A stretch of 64,000 bases of DNA from contig CP154954.1 of the NCBI GenBank assembly GCA_039621445.1, positions 13,262,716-13,326,715 on the forward strand. The letters are read 5' to 3'. The position numbers were made by a program, and so were the translations under genes. The notes under the pieces were generated by a model. That model did no database searches. It was not told where the DNA came from and was given only the letters and a program-made list of their open reading frames with translations. The stretch is from Euglena gracilis. Lineage: Eukaryota > Euglenida > Euglenophyceae > Euglenales. Position 1 is the stretch's first letter; each line of letters begins with the position of its first letter. Shown here piece by piece: positions 30,958 through 42,074 of this stretch.

Positions 30958-31442
30958 TGGTAAGCAGAGGCAGTTTCACTGACTCTGTCAGTGAATATTT
31001 TTCAGAGACGGTCAACACAGTCACAGAGGATTGTTCTGTTGGCTGCGTCAGCTGAATGGTACACGAGGGCAGTTTCACCAACCCAGTTGTCTGTGAATTT
31101 TCAGAAGAATCTGCAGAAATCTGCTGGTTTTCAGGTCAATCTGTCCGAGTGTCAGATTGTGCTGAAAATTTTCTGAGATCTGTGGCAGAAATCTATTTTC
31201 AGAACGAAAAGGAAACTGAGTTTTCTGCAGCCCAGTTTTCAGAACCTGTGGCATCATTGCAAATCGTGACGGAATCTGTGGCAGAAAACAGTTTTCAGGC
31301 TGCAGAAACTTTATCGGCTTCAGGATTTTCAGAAACGACACAGGAATCAGAATCTCACTCTGATTCTGAGAGTGGGTTAATTACATGTATAAGGCCCATC
31401 ACGGTGGCAGGGCCAGAAAATTTTCAGCTGGTTCAGCAGTGA
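30685..31442 (+). pseudogene. N-terminal gag segment of element 2, beginning inside the LTR
   Basis: ATG 30685 in the 5' LTR (and 41794 in the 3' LTR) opens MADFxIFTKFSENIKKTIL. In the 3' LTR this frame stays open to the LTR end. In the 5' LTR a 4-nt loss shifts it, and the corresponding frame (DGEDPPGPSAHRDS) crosses the LTR border and the primer site. It runs to a TGA at 31053-31055 and continues in frame to 31442 (S/E/F-rich, CEFSEESAEICW). This suggests that gag starts within the LTR and is translated through the primer site. No known domain is seen. Confidence 0.45.
30958..30971 (+). promoter_or_regulatory. Likely tRNA primer binding site of element 2
   Basis: TGGTAAGCAGAGGC follows the CA of the LTR directly. 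It resembles the complement of an initiator methionine tRNA 3' end (TGGTAGCAGAGG) with one extra A. Confidence 0.45.
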
Positions 31443-31518
31443 TGAGGAACCAGACCCCCCAGCTTATGAAAGCGAAACATTGTAAGTAAAACAGGCTGAA
31501 AACACAATTATTCAGCAA

Positions 31519-33334
31519 ATGGTTATTCAAAGAAAGAAAGCTGCTGGCACGTGCCCAGTAAATGTTTCAGGTTTTCAGCAAATTTCAGGGCCAGAACGAA
31601 ACAAATTGTGTTTAACAGCCCAGCCAGAACCATTGCTGTTAACACAGAGTTCAGAATCGCAGTCAGCACAGCCAGCTGCAGCCCAGCTGCAGGTTTTTCA
31701 GCCAGCCCAGCCGTTTTCGGCTGATATATCTGTCTCAGCCCAGATGCCTGGGCAGGTTTTTCAACCAGCTCAGCAGTTTTCGGCTGAGTCATCTGTCCCA
31801 GCAATCATGGGGCCAGCCCAGATGACTTCGCAGATTTTTCAGCCAGCCCAGCAGTTTTCGGCTGAGTCTTCTGTCCCAGCAATCATGGGGCCAGCCCAGA
31901 TGACTTCACAGATTTTTCAGCCAGCCCAGCCGTTTTCGGCTGAGTCATCTGTCCCAGCAATCATGGGGCCAGCCCAGATGACTTCACAGGTTTTTCAGCC
32001 AGCGTTAACAGTGTCTTCAAACACAGGCCCAGCCCAGGTTTTTCGGCCAAATCAGCCAGATTTTACACAGACCCAGCCAAAAAAATTGCAGCCAAACACC
32101 AGTTTTTCTGCAGAAACTGGGTCCGAAAACCCTGAAAATCAGCATGATGTGGAAATGGAATCGGGCTATGGCCAATCTGATGATGATTGGAACAACTGGG
32201 GTGAAGAAATCAGTTGCAAAATTGAATGTTTACATGGCAGACTTTTGGTGCAGGAAGGAAAACACCCTGAAAAAACGGCTGAAAATCTGGTGGGGGAGGC
32301 AGAAAACAGGCTAAATCAGGCGTTGGCCATGTCACAGGGGCAGACATTGAATCTGGTCAATGAGGCATTGGGCATGCATGATCAGCAAATGGCGGATCAC
32401 ATTGCCATGGTGAAACGTGAAATTCAGGCTGAACTGAGTGCAACCATAAACGACTTGCTTTTGCAGTTTCAGCAAAATGGTTAAACGGTGCAAAACTTGG
32501 CCCAATGCCAAACGTATTTGTTGATTGTGGAAATGGAACGGCAGTTTGCTGAGAAAGTGAAGAAAGTGGAGGATGGAGTAAACACGTTTTTTGAGGCCCA
32601 GGTTGAGGGGTTGAAAAAAAAACGAGAGGGATTTTTCTCAGAAGCTGTCGATTTTGGAAAAATCTGTGGGGGAGATGCACGTGGTGGTGCAACAAGTGGG
32701 GGAGAAGGAAAAACAGCAGGAAATTGCTGTTAATCAGGTCAAATCTGCAGTCGGTGAGCTAAGCTCTGGTCTGGTGGGACGCTTTGGGATCATTTTTCAG
32801 CAATGCAAAGGTTTGGGGGAGACTGAGCGTGCCAAATTTCAGGCGCAGGCTGAGAAATTGAAGGAATTTTCACAGTCCCTGGAGCGCGAGAGCAAAGCTC
32901 TGAATGATCGTTTGGGGAGGTTGGAGAATTTTCTGGGTCGGAAAGATTTTCCCAATGAGAAAGTCTGTGACCTGATCAACAAGAGTGAGGAAACCATTCG
33001 GTTGGAGGTGCAAAGGGAGTTGGGGCTGCAAACGAGAAAGAATTTGGAGGTAATTATCAGTGAAATGTTGCAGGAAAGGTTGAGGCTGAGTGAAAGTGAG
33101 GGGCGGTTTGAAAAAGTTCGGGCCGAAATGGAAAATTCGATGAAACAGCAGGTTGGAGTTTTACTGCAACAGCAGTCCAGTGAACTTTTTAAAGAACAAC
33201 AGGCGCGGAAAAAACTACAGCAAAAGCTGGATTCGTTTCAGGCTGAGTTTTTGGTGATGAAAAATCAGCAAGCTGAATCTGCCAAATCTGCGGCAGTGGA
33301 TCTGACAAAGGAAACAAGAGAAAAATCAGCTTGA
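31519..33334 (+). pseudogene. Gln/Ser/Pro repeat and coiled-coil gag region of element 2
   Basis: 31519-32484 encodes at least three tandem copies of a roughly 30-residue unit (FQPAQQFSAESSVPAIMGPA) and then an acidic helical stretch, ending in TAA. The same frame continues (32488-32650), then shifts to another frame at 32654-33334, a long charged coiled coil. It ends in TGA at 33332-33334, after which the frame stays open into the gag core. This corresponds in position and character to the coiled-coil part of element 1 gag. Confidence 0.6.
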
Positions 33335-35018
33335 AATTCAGAAATCGAGGAGTTTGATCTTTTTGGTTACAACGATTTACCTGTGATCGAGAAAAATACG
33401 GTTGAAATTGAAGGCTATGAATACGCTGAACCAGGGTCACATGCGACACATGTCAGGCAGGTTTGCGCACGACCTGTGGGGGCAGTGCCTGCAGGTGCAG
33501 GGCTGGTTTCATCAAATGCAGTGGCAACGCATCAATTGATGAAAACTCTGGTAGCTCCAAATTTTTCTGGACAGCCAAAACACTGGTCGTCCTTTGTGCG
33601 TGATTGGGAGCAATATTTCATGACATTGGTTATTTTACAAAATGGAAATGTGTCTGATCCACTCAAACTTCGGCTTTTTGCAATGACGCTGGATGACACA
33701 AATCAAAAGGAATTGCAATTCCGGATGGAATTGAACGGGAAAACACCTTTCGAGGATGAATTTGATAGGATTGACGGGAAATATGCCGGAACTCAGTCCG
33801 ACTGTGCCAGAAAAAAATGGTGTGATGTCAACCTCGTGAACCAAGGGAAAATTACCGTAACGGAATGGCGAGATTTTGTCATAAATTTCAAAATGGCCTG
33901 GAAACAGGTGAAAAGCGCCACTGACGATGAGGCAGAAAGACTGGTCAAAGGAAAACTGCCAAATTTCATTTTGCATTGGGTCGCCGATGAGGAGGAAAGG
34001 AAATCAACGTGTGGACCGAAAGTCAAAATGTACCCTGCAGTGCCTGCAACTGAGGAAAACACTATTTGTGCCGTGGAACGTGTCACTGTGGAAAAGCCCT
34101 GCAAGGTTTCGAAAGTTTCACCGCTGGAGTTCGAAGTCTTTTTGCCCAATACTACGATTTGCGACAAACTGAAAGAGGTCAGTGGGAAACCAATCACAGG
34201 CACAGATAAAAGGATTAAAATTGTGGAGGAACAGCCAAAAATGGGAGCTGAAGAAATTTTCCGTTCTGTTGAGCGAAAATTGTCATCAAGGGATAATCAA
34301 GATATGCTACACACTTCCAGAGAGCCAAATGGGTTTGGAAACCGAAGGGCCAGGTCTGCAAAGGCAGATCGGGCCAAGGGGTCCAGGACGCCCTCCCCTC
34401 ACGGTCAGCAAAGGGGGGTGAAACGGTGGCGAAACCTGTTGAAAAATCAGATTCTTCACAGGTGGCAGCTCCAGTGACCAATGCAAACGCGAACCCCCCA
34501 GTGCAAAATCCAGTGCCAGTGGTTCGATCACAGTCATTGCCACCCCCCCAGCAATCTCAATTTGGCAAAGGGGGTGGATGGTGAAACGATTCTGGGTGGA
34601 ATTACAATGCCAATGCCAATTTTCAGGGAAATCAGTGGTGGCACTCAAATCAACAGAATTTTGATTCACAGGCTGGTGGCAAAGGCAAAGGAAAGGGCAA
34701 AGGAAACAATTATTGGCAATGGAAATGACTGGTCTAGGGGAAAGGGCCAGGATGGTGGAAAAGGCAAAGGCAAAGGAAGGGGGAAAGGAAACCGTTGCTA
34801 GGATAGCCGCGGTGGACCGTTGGGGGCGGGAGCCGCCCCGGGCTTGCATACCCAGCCCCACACAAAGACATACGCAAATCCCAGGTGGCAAGAAAAATCT
34901 TGTGCGAGTGAAAACACGATGAAAAATCTGCCATCCCAGGAGATCTCTGTACAAGGTGTGTCCAGTGTGTCGGGTGTGTGCCTGCGTGACGTGCAAATCT
35001 GGGACTCGTCCCAAATCT
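33335..35018 (+). pseudogene. Gag core and basic tail of element 2
   Basis: 33383-34477 carries the conserved gag core (FSGQPKHWSSFVRDWEQYF, WRDFVINFKMAWKQV). It is followed by a basic Ser/Arg stretch and a Lys/Gly repeat (GKGKGKGRGKGNRC near 34740-34798) interrupted by stops and frame changes. A zinc knuckle cannot be read with confidence. The frame ends in TGA at 35018-35020, immediately before the methyltransferase-like domain. Confidence 0.65.
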
Positions 35019-35020
35019 GA

Positions 35021-35557
35021 AAAAAACCAGACCTCATAAGAGGTTGTGCACAGCCTTCCGTAAAGAAAATAGCATTAGACCTTTTTTGCGGTAAGGGCTC
35101 GGTTGGGGATTGCCTAAGAGAGCAGGGGTTTAAGGTGATCTCAGTGGACATAAACCCCAGATTTAACCCAACCCACTGTGCAAATATTTTGGAGTGGAGA
35201 TATTGGACGTACCCCCCCCGTATATTTTCAGATCATCGCTGCGGGGGTGCCCTGTACAGAATATAGCTTGGCCAAAACATTGGGAGTCAGAAATTGGGAG
35301 GGGGCAGATCGGCTGGTCAAAAAAACTTTGTAAATTGTCGAATATTTCAAACCAAGGTTGTGGTGGATTGAAAATCCCCGTCATGGGTTGCTTCGAAAAA
35401 GACCCTGTGTTCAAAATCTGACTTTTGTCGATGTTGATTATTGTCAATTTTCAGATTGGGGATACCAAAAACCCACCCGAATCTTGGGGAGCGAAAATCT
35501 GAGCAAGCTACAAAACGAACTTTGTGATGGCCAGACCTGCCCGAATTTGATTCCTGG
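35021..35557 (+). pseudogene. C5 cytosine methyltransferase-like domain of element 2
   Basis: SAM motif IALDLFCGKGSVGDC (about 35070-35110) and VISVDINP. A frameshift follows at the C8 run near 35205. Then come AGVPCTEYS (35241-35267, catalytic-type Cys 35253-35255), WWIENPRHGLL (about 35360-35395), DYCQFSDWGYQKPTRI (about 35430-35480) and the closing CPNLIPG, matching element 1 motif for motif at a length of about 160 codons. At least two frameshifts make this copy inactive. Here the domain directly follows gag. Confidence 0.78.
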
Positions 35558-36137
35558 GGGGAGGAGTCACCGTGAAAAGTTGGGAGGATATGGAATGACA
35601 GTTGTCACCCAGAAAAAATGGAGGATGCTCAAACAGCTGGTGGAGTATTTGTTAACCGTGTTGGAACAAAAAAGCGGATATCGTAGGGAGGATTATGCTG
35701 TTAGGAAAGTTTGTATGGAGGAAATTGAGAAGGAATTTCGGGTGAAGGCGGAACGGGATTGTTTTGCAACCAATCAAAATACCAGGTGTGAAAAGTTTTA
35801 TGGAGAGGATGATGATGCCATGAAAAAGGATTGGGGGACAGAGGAAACGTTGTGGATGAACCCCCCCTGGACTTTGCGGCCTGAGGTGGCTGAAAAATTG
35901 CGGAAATCCAATTGTCGGGCAATTTGCATTTGCCCAGACTGGAATAGGAAGTGGGTGAAAAATCTGGTGGCTATGGCTGTCAAAAAGATTTATTTTCCCA
36001 AGGTGACAAAGTTGTTTGAGGCTGATGGGAGGATTTTGAGGGGTGCCCGTTGGGGTGTGTGGGCCTTGTTGATTGATAGAAGGCAACCCTCCCAGGGGGG
36101 GGGGGAAGCCCCAGGGAAGAAAAATTTGTGCGGCTGA
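35558..36137 (+). pseudogene. NPPW domain of element 2
   Basis: In frame with the end of the methyltransferase part. DCFATNQNTRCEKFYG, LWMNPPWTLRPEV (35850-35890) and ICICPDWNRKWV show the same DxFAT...W.NPP...VxPxW pattern as element 1. Here it lies after the C5 domain and before protease, the reverse of element 1. It ends in TGA at 36135-36137. Confidence 0.7.
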
Positions 36138-36681
36138 AAAAAAGAATGTTGAGGGGGACGAAAACTCGGGGAGGAGCAAAGAAACTCGGGGAGGACAGAC
36201 AACTTCTGTTAAAAACCCAGATTAAGTTGGCAAATGGGGAGGAAAAAACGTCCAAAATCTTGTTTGACACGGGGACTGAGGCAAACCTCATTCGACAAGG
36301 GTTGATAGGGGAACACCTAATGTATCCTGTTAAGGACCCGTTAAGGTTTGAAACTGCCAATGGGCAAACTTTGGCGGGGGGGAGCAGATGTGCTAAGGTA
36401 AAAATGATCCTTCAACAAAATTGGAATGAGGAAAGGGAAATTGAGTGTGTGTAGAATACGAGGTTGAATTTTACGAGGCAAATATCAACGTTGACGCAAT
36501 TATTTCTTATCCATGGTTGGCAGAAGCAAAACTGGTAATTTTTCCACACCACAAGGCGTTGGTGAAAGACAGCCCCGACCTGTTTTTTTTGCGGGGTGTT
36601 GACAGACGGAGGGGTCCGCAAAAATTCAGGGATGACATAAATTTTTCGGTGGGCAATGTGACTGTGGCGGACGGGTCTTAG
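36138..36681 (+). pseudogene. Aspartic protease of element 2
   Basis: KILFDTGTEANLIRQGL holds the catalytic DTG (about 36265). The frame meets TAG at 36452-36454. The downstream half (VDAIISYPWLAEAKLVIFPHH) continues in a neighbouring frame, matching VDAILGYPWMEQHHLGVFPH in element 1. Confidence 0.75.
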
Positions 36682-36687
36682 TTTGGG

Positions 36688-37853
36688 TTGCAAAAACTTG
36701 GTCTTTGTTTGCCATTGGAGGGGTTGGACCAGGAAGTGCAATTTTTGAGCGATGAGGACCTAAGGGAGGTTGCGACAAATTTGGAGGGAAGTGACCCCCC
36801 AGTGCAAGTTATCAACCGAATGATAATTGCAAGGGATGGGGAGGACAAAAAAGAGGAGGAACAGGTAGTCAAGTTGAGGGAACAAGTTTTGGAAGATTAC
36901 CGGGGGACGGTATTTCGGTCATCGCCATTTCCAGACCCCCCCGAAAAAGGGCAATATGGTTATGCATACATACCGTTGAAGGAGGGGGCAAAGCCAACCA
37001 GACAGAAGCCTTTTTTCATGCACGGTGAGCGGAAAGAGGCACTTGAAAAAAGCACCCAAGACTGGCTCGACAAAAAATACATTGAGCCAGCTACAGCCAA
37101 AAATTCAAAGGATGTCCCAGACTTTTCCAGTTCAATAAAAATCCAACGATTTTCCTTGGAGGGGGGTGGTGGACCTCAGGGGGCCAAACAGCCAAACAAG
37201 GCGATGCAACTACCCCCTACCCAAAATTGAAGACATTTTGGTCAAACATGGTGCAAAACCAAATGTTTTCGATCATCGATTTGAAGCAAGCTTTTCACCA
37301 ACAACCTTTACACCCAGAAAGTCGACCCATAACGTGTTGTTTCACCCCCAAAGGCATTTTTCAGTGGAGGGTGAACGTAATGGGTTTGACAAATGCCCCC
37401 CAGCAATTTCAGCAAATGATCGATGACCGTTTGACACCAGTAAGGGATATCGCCACAGGGTACATAGATGACATACTGGTGGGGACAACGGTCGGGGAAG
37501 GGGAGGACCTGGTGGGGGCACACGAAAAAGATTTCAGAAGGGTGTTGGAAGTGCTGAAAACAGAATTTTTGGTGGCTGATGAATTCAAAGCCAAACTTTT
37601 TGTGGAGGAGGTTGAATTTTGTGGAAAAATTTTAGGAAACGGGACTAGGAGGCCTGCACCGGGTAAGTTACGAGCGATCGAAAAGTGGGAGGTTCCAAAA
37701 ACAATTACGGCTTTGAGAGCCTTTTTGGGATTCACAAATTATTACAATGCATACATTCACATGTATGCGGAAGTAGCAGCCCGGTTGCAAGACAAATTGA
37801 AAGGCACCCAGGGAGGTGGGAAAGAAAGGAGGTCGAAAACCTGTGGAATTTGA
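36688..37853 (+). pseudogene. Reverse transcriptase of element 2
   Basis: The fingers region reads from 36688. Frameshifts between 37130 and 37260 split the palm entry (YPLPKIEDILV, IIDLKQAFHQ). The catalytic YIDD is at 37461-37472 and the Ty3 stretch LRAFLGFTNYY at about 37710. The three broken frames together cover the whole domain. Confidence 0.82.
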
Positions 37854-38345
37854 TGGGGAGGATTTAAAAGCTTTTGAGGAGCTGAAAAAAAAGGTTGTGT
37901 TCGGGTCTAATGTTGCAACGGGTAGCCCCAGATAAACCCTTTGTGCTAAGGGTTTATGCCAGTGGGTACGCCGTTGGGGCAACGTTAGAGCAAATGAAGG
38001 AGGGGGGAGGAAGTCCCACAGCCCAGGATGTGATAGAGAAAAAAACTGTGCCAGTGGCTTTTATGTCTCGAAAATTGACCGAGGGGCAAAGAAAATGGAC
38101 CCCCAGGGAGTTGGAGACGTACGCCATAATTTTTGAACTATAAAAATGGGAGAGTTGGATTGGATTGCAACCTGTTTTGGTTTTAACCGACTACAAAAGT
38201 TTGGAGTTTTGGACAAGGGAGGTCGTAGGCACCCCCAGTGGTCTGGTTGGGAGGGGGAGCGAGATGGCACAAATTTTCTCCGAGTATGGTTTGATCTCCC
38301 GGGTAAAGAAAATAACATAGCTGATATCCTTAGCCGGTGGGCATA
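37854..38345 (+). pseudogene. RNase H of element 2
   Basis: FVLRVYASGYAVGATLEQ shows the first catalytic Asp replaced by Tyr. FMSRKLTEGQRKWTPRELETYA follows. A TAA at 38141-38143 interrupts, and IADILSRWA closes the domain at 38345 in another frame. Confidence 0.75.
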
Positions 38346-40074
38346 GCCAGCTTCACAGGCCCTAAAGGATATAAGTTAGCATGGGTCGGCCGAAGACAAG
38401 TATGAAATGGAAAATTTTATCCGGGAGTAAAAAGAAGAGGAAAAAAAGTGTTTGGAGATAAGGATCAAAAACCAGCCCATTTTAAGTAATGCCTGGATAC
38501 AGGGGGGTGACAACCCGTGGCGGCAAAAACGTAACACCTGAGGAGGAAAATGGAGAGTGCACAAGAAGGTGAACTGAGGGTGGGGTAGACCCAGGAGGAA
38601 AATAAATCCCTGCGAACACCCAATCACAAGGGTCCAGGAATGAAAAGAAACGAGTTCATTTTTGGGATGAGAATTTAGTGGGGGGAGACGACCCCTGTCT
38701 CGGAGACGGCTTGAAAGTTCGAGGGGGGACACTCGTATGGAAGTGAGGCCCTGCCAAGTACGACTCCTAAGGATATTAAGCCCGTATGGGAGCGTGATTG
38801 GGGGGAAGCATATTCCCAATGCCCCACATGGAAAGAAAAATGGGTAGCTACCAAAGGCGATTCAATTTGGCCAAAGGGCTTCAAAGTGCTAAATGGCCAA
38901 TTGTTTTTTGAAGAAGAAAAGTTGTGTGTGTGACTGAAAGTTTTCAACACTTGGTGATTCAAGAAATTCACGAGGTTTTGGGGCACATTGGCCCTGAAAA
39001 AGTTTGGAAACACATGGCGATCCGGTTTCGTTGTGCTGATGAAAAGGCTGCAAACAACTAAACCAAAATTGCAGCAAAAATTGTTCCACATGCCAAGCGA
39101 GTGTGAGGGGGGAGAGTTTGAAAGGACCGATCGAGTCCACACCCATACCCCCTGCACTAATGACAAGTGTTGCCATCGATTTGTTTCGAATGCCAAGGGT
39201 TTTACACGATGGGGGGGAGTATGACACCCTAGCCCTTGGTGTGGATAGGCATTCGGGATGGATTGTGGAGGTTGCATGCAAGGACAAATGACTAACCGGT
39301 GCCAAGTTGGCTAAGGAAATGGTGAAAAATCAGTGGAGGCCTTTTGGGGTTCCCTCGGTCATCTCAAGTGACCAAGGGAGCCATTTCACAAGCACTTGGT
39401 GGAAAAACATGTGTGCACTTTGGGGATTAGGCAAGCATTCCCAAGCATACCACCACCAAGCAAACGGGAGGGTTGAGAGAGCCGGATAACAGGTAATGGA
39501 GGTGTTGAGAAAATTCTATGTGGAGGAAAAAATTAATTGGGTTGAAGCTTTACCCCAAGTTTTGGACCGAATTCATGACGTAAATGGGGAAAGCGGATTG
39601 AGCCCATTTGAAATTTTGCATGGAAGGGAACGACCATTGGCAGGGGTACCCTACCAACCACCCAAAGAACGTGAGGATTCGGTGGAGTTTTTCCGTAGGA
39701 TGCAAGACATTGATGGGAGGGTGGCTAGGATACTCAACAAAAAGCATGAGGAGGAGGTGGCAAGGATAAATAAGGGGAGGAAAGAAATGGAACCCCTAAA
39801 GGTGGGGACGACGGTTTGGTATAGGAGACCCGAAGGGTCGGGTGAGAAGCTTGACTCTAGGTGGGTGGGACCTGGGGTCGTGAAGGGTAGAGAAGGGGAA
39901 CGAAGTTATGTAATCGAAATGAAACCTGGGGTGGAGACAAAAGCTCATAGGAATTTTTTGAAGGAGTATCGTGAACCCCAAGTGGAAGGTAAGGGGGTGC
40001 CTCTTTTTTACTATAAACGGACCGAAAAAGAAGAAGAGGCATTACCTGATGAGTGGGAGGTGGAAAAATTCTAA
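38346..40074 (+). pseudogene. Integrase of element 2
   Basis: The HHCC region is at about 38930-39040 (QEIHEVLGHIGPEKVW). The core is at 39160-39489 with DTLALGVDRHSGW, SVISSDQGSHF and HHQANGRVERAG (the Asp and Glu of the triad), interrupted by TGA 39289-39291 and TAA 39487-39489 in the same frame. A GPY/F-like module (SRWVGPGVVKGREG) is near 39860. TAA at 40072 ends the frame where the chromodomain begins in another. Confidence 0.8.
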
Positions 40075-40265
40075 GGCATCGGAAAGGAAAAGATGGAAAG
40101 TGGGAGTTTTTGACCAAGTGGGTCGGATATGAGGATGGGGAGGAAACCTGGGAACCGGCTGGAAATTTCATTCACAGATTCAGTGGGGAGTTTGTAAGAT
40201 ATTGCCGTGAGAAAAAAGTGAAAATGGACATCATGTCCGAAGTTAAAATTTACAGTTGGCCATAG
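40053..40265 (+). pseudogene. Chromodomain of element 2
   Basis: KILRHRKGKDGKWEFLTKW, VGYEDGEETWEPAGNF and a short tail, entered by a frameshift at the A run near 40065. It matches the chromodomain position of element 1 and marks element 2 as a chromovirus. Confidence 0.8.
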
Positions 40266-41201
40266 GCTCTAAGGTGAGCCATAAGGCCCTGTCCAAGGCT
40301 CTACGGTGAGCCTAATGGGAAGGCAAAGTGCTGTTTTCAAAATTCAAAAACCCGATTTGCACGCCCGTGTGGGTGTGAGTGCACGCACACACGCATGAGC
40401 GTGTAAATGAGCGAATGTACAAATGCAAGAATTTGCCAAAAAGAATGGAGAAAGGTAGAAAAAGTCCCCACAAGGGGGCCGGGGCACCGCAGTATATGCA
40501 CTGCCCGTTTGCTATATTTGCTGTCCGCTGTCCTTCTTCCCTTCCCTCCCTCTACCTTACCCCGCGTTGCCGTCACGTCTCCCTCGCATACACACATAGC
40601 GGTGTTGTTAGGGTTTGGAAAAGGATTCTTTTTTCAGATTGATTCCTTGAGATGATGGATTACATTATGGTTGGGAGTCCTTGGTCACATTATGAGCCCC
40701 CCTTCGGTTTGACAAAAATCCCCCCGGCCCGAGGAGGGGGGGGGGTTGATTTTTTGACCAAAATCCCCCCGGCCCGAGGAGGGGGGGGGGGCGCTTGATT
40801 TTTTTGACAAAAACCCCCGGCCCGAGGAGGGGGGGGGGCTTGACAAATTTGAACCATAAATCCCCCCGACCCGAGGGGGGGGGCGCCAACCGAATTTTTA
40901 CCCAAAATTCCCCGACCCGTTGGAAAGGGGGAGGCAGATCTTGGTGAAGACCCTCATACCTCCCGTGAGAAGCGGGGGGGGGGGGGCAGCCAAATATTCA
41001 TTGGTTGGTGAACCGAGTCTTTCCCAAAGGTTTGAAGGCACTTGAAAGCCATAGTCCCTGAATTTTGTTTCCCGTTTGGTTGGTTCAAGGGAGCATGTGT
41101 GGGACATAGGCTTTGGGTGAAGGAGTGTCGATTGGAGGTGTTCCCCCGTCTTTGTTGAGGAAAAGGGGGGGGGGGAGTTTTTGGTGTCCGACTAAGGTCG
41201 C
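40266..41201 (+). repeat. 3' non-coding region of element 2 with C-run/G-run tandem repeats
   Basis: 40690-40910 has four to five units of about 50-60 bp. Each holds TTTGACAAAAA followed by CCCCCCGGCCCGAGG and a G run, a sequence able to fold on itself. Further G runs are at 40976-40986 and 41165-41175. Element 1 has a comparable repeat block in the same position. Confidence 0.65.
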
Positions 41202-41212
41202 AAGGGAGGGGG
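41202..41212 (+). promoter_or_regulatory. Polypurine tract of element 2
   Basis: AAGGGAGGGGG immediately precedes the TG of the 3' LTR. Confidence 0.75.
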
Positions 41213-42070
41213 TGTTGGCCGCCGGCTTTCGCCGGCAGCCAAAAATTGCAAGGAAAGCGCAAATTTCAAATTCGCGGGTAACAGCCAATCAGTTAAAAAA
41301 AAACCCGTGATAGAAATTGGAAGCGGGTCAAATTAGTTTGCATCTTCAAAGTCTGTTTTTTTGCAGAACTTGAGGGGCTTTCCCCACTATTTGGCAAAGA
41401 AGGGATACCATTGTATTGAATTTGGCATTTACATTCTTGGTGAGAATTCGAAGTGTGGATCACATTGTTGGTGGACTTTGAATTGCAATTCATATTGGTT
41501 ATTGAAGTCAATTTGGAATTGAAATAAAGAAGGAGACCCTACAACACCGCCACCCTCACCGCCGCTCCTATTCCCTATACCCCTCTTCCTTGCCCCAGGT
41601 TTGCACATTTTCACACATTCACATTTCACAGTACGTTTTCAATTCTTCACATTCAGCTACTTTCAGTTTTTCATTCTCAAAGATTTAAGTTTCAGTGGGT
41701 TGGGTTGTGGGTTGGTTTTACCTTCAAGGTGTGCAAGAGAGAGTCTGAGAGTGAGAGAGAAAGAGAGAGGAGAAAAGTGAGATTTCATTACAAATGGCAG
41801 ATTTTTCGATTTTCACCAAATTTTCGGAAAACATTAAAAAAACGATCCTACGCGCCGGCTGGGGTAGGGGGAAACACCTGGGTGAAAAAATGGGAGTTGG
41901 CCTGAGCCCACCAACCCCCAGAAAAAGCGCAGGCCCCGCCCCGGAAACACCCACCCCCCGGCTGTCGGTGGTTTTCCACGACGGCGAGGACCCCCCCGGG
42001 CCCTCGGCCCACCGGGACTCGCCGGTCGCGGGGGCGACCGGCGGCGCACAGGGGGTGGGGCCGGCGAACA
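41213..42070 (+). repeat. 3' LTR of element 2
   Basis: TGTTGGCC...GCGAACA, 858 bp, aligned throughout with 30108-30957 apart from scattered substitutions and small indels. The LTR-internal ATG frame (41794) is intact here. Confidence 0.9.
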
Positions 42071-42074
42071 TGCG
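42071..42074. repeat. Target site duplication of element 2, right
   Basis: TGCG, identical to 30104-30107. Confidence 0.6.

Larger units (their letters stand above)
30108..42070 (+). mobile_element. Element 2: old Ty3/gypsy chromovirus with methyltransferase-like modules
   Basis: LTRs of 850 and 858 bp (TG...CA) flank gag, C5 methyltransferase-like, NPPW, protease, RT, RNase H, integrase and chromodomain on the plus strand. A likely primer site, a polypurine tract and a 4 bp TGCG duplication support an ordinary integration, here into the dyad array. Stops and frameshifts are frequent in every module and the LTRs differ by indels, so this is an inactive, older copy. It is related to but clearly distinct from element 1. 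Confidence 0.9.
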
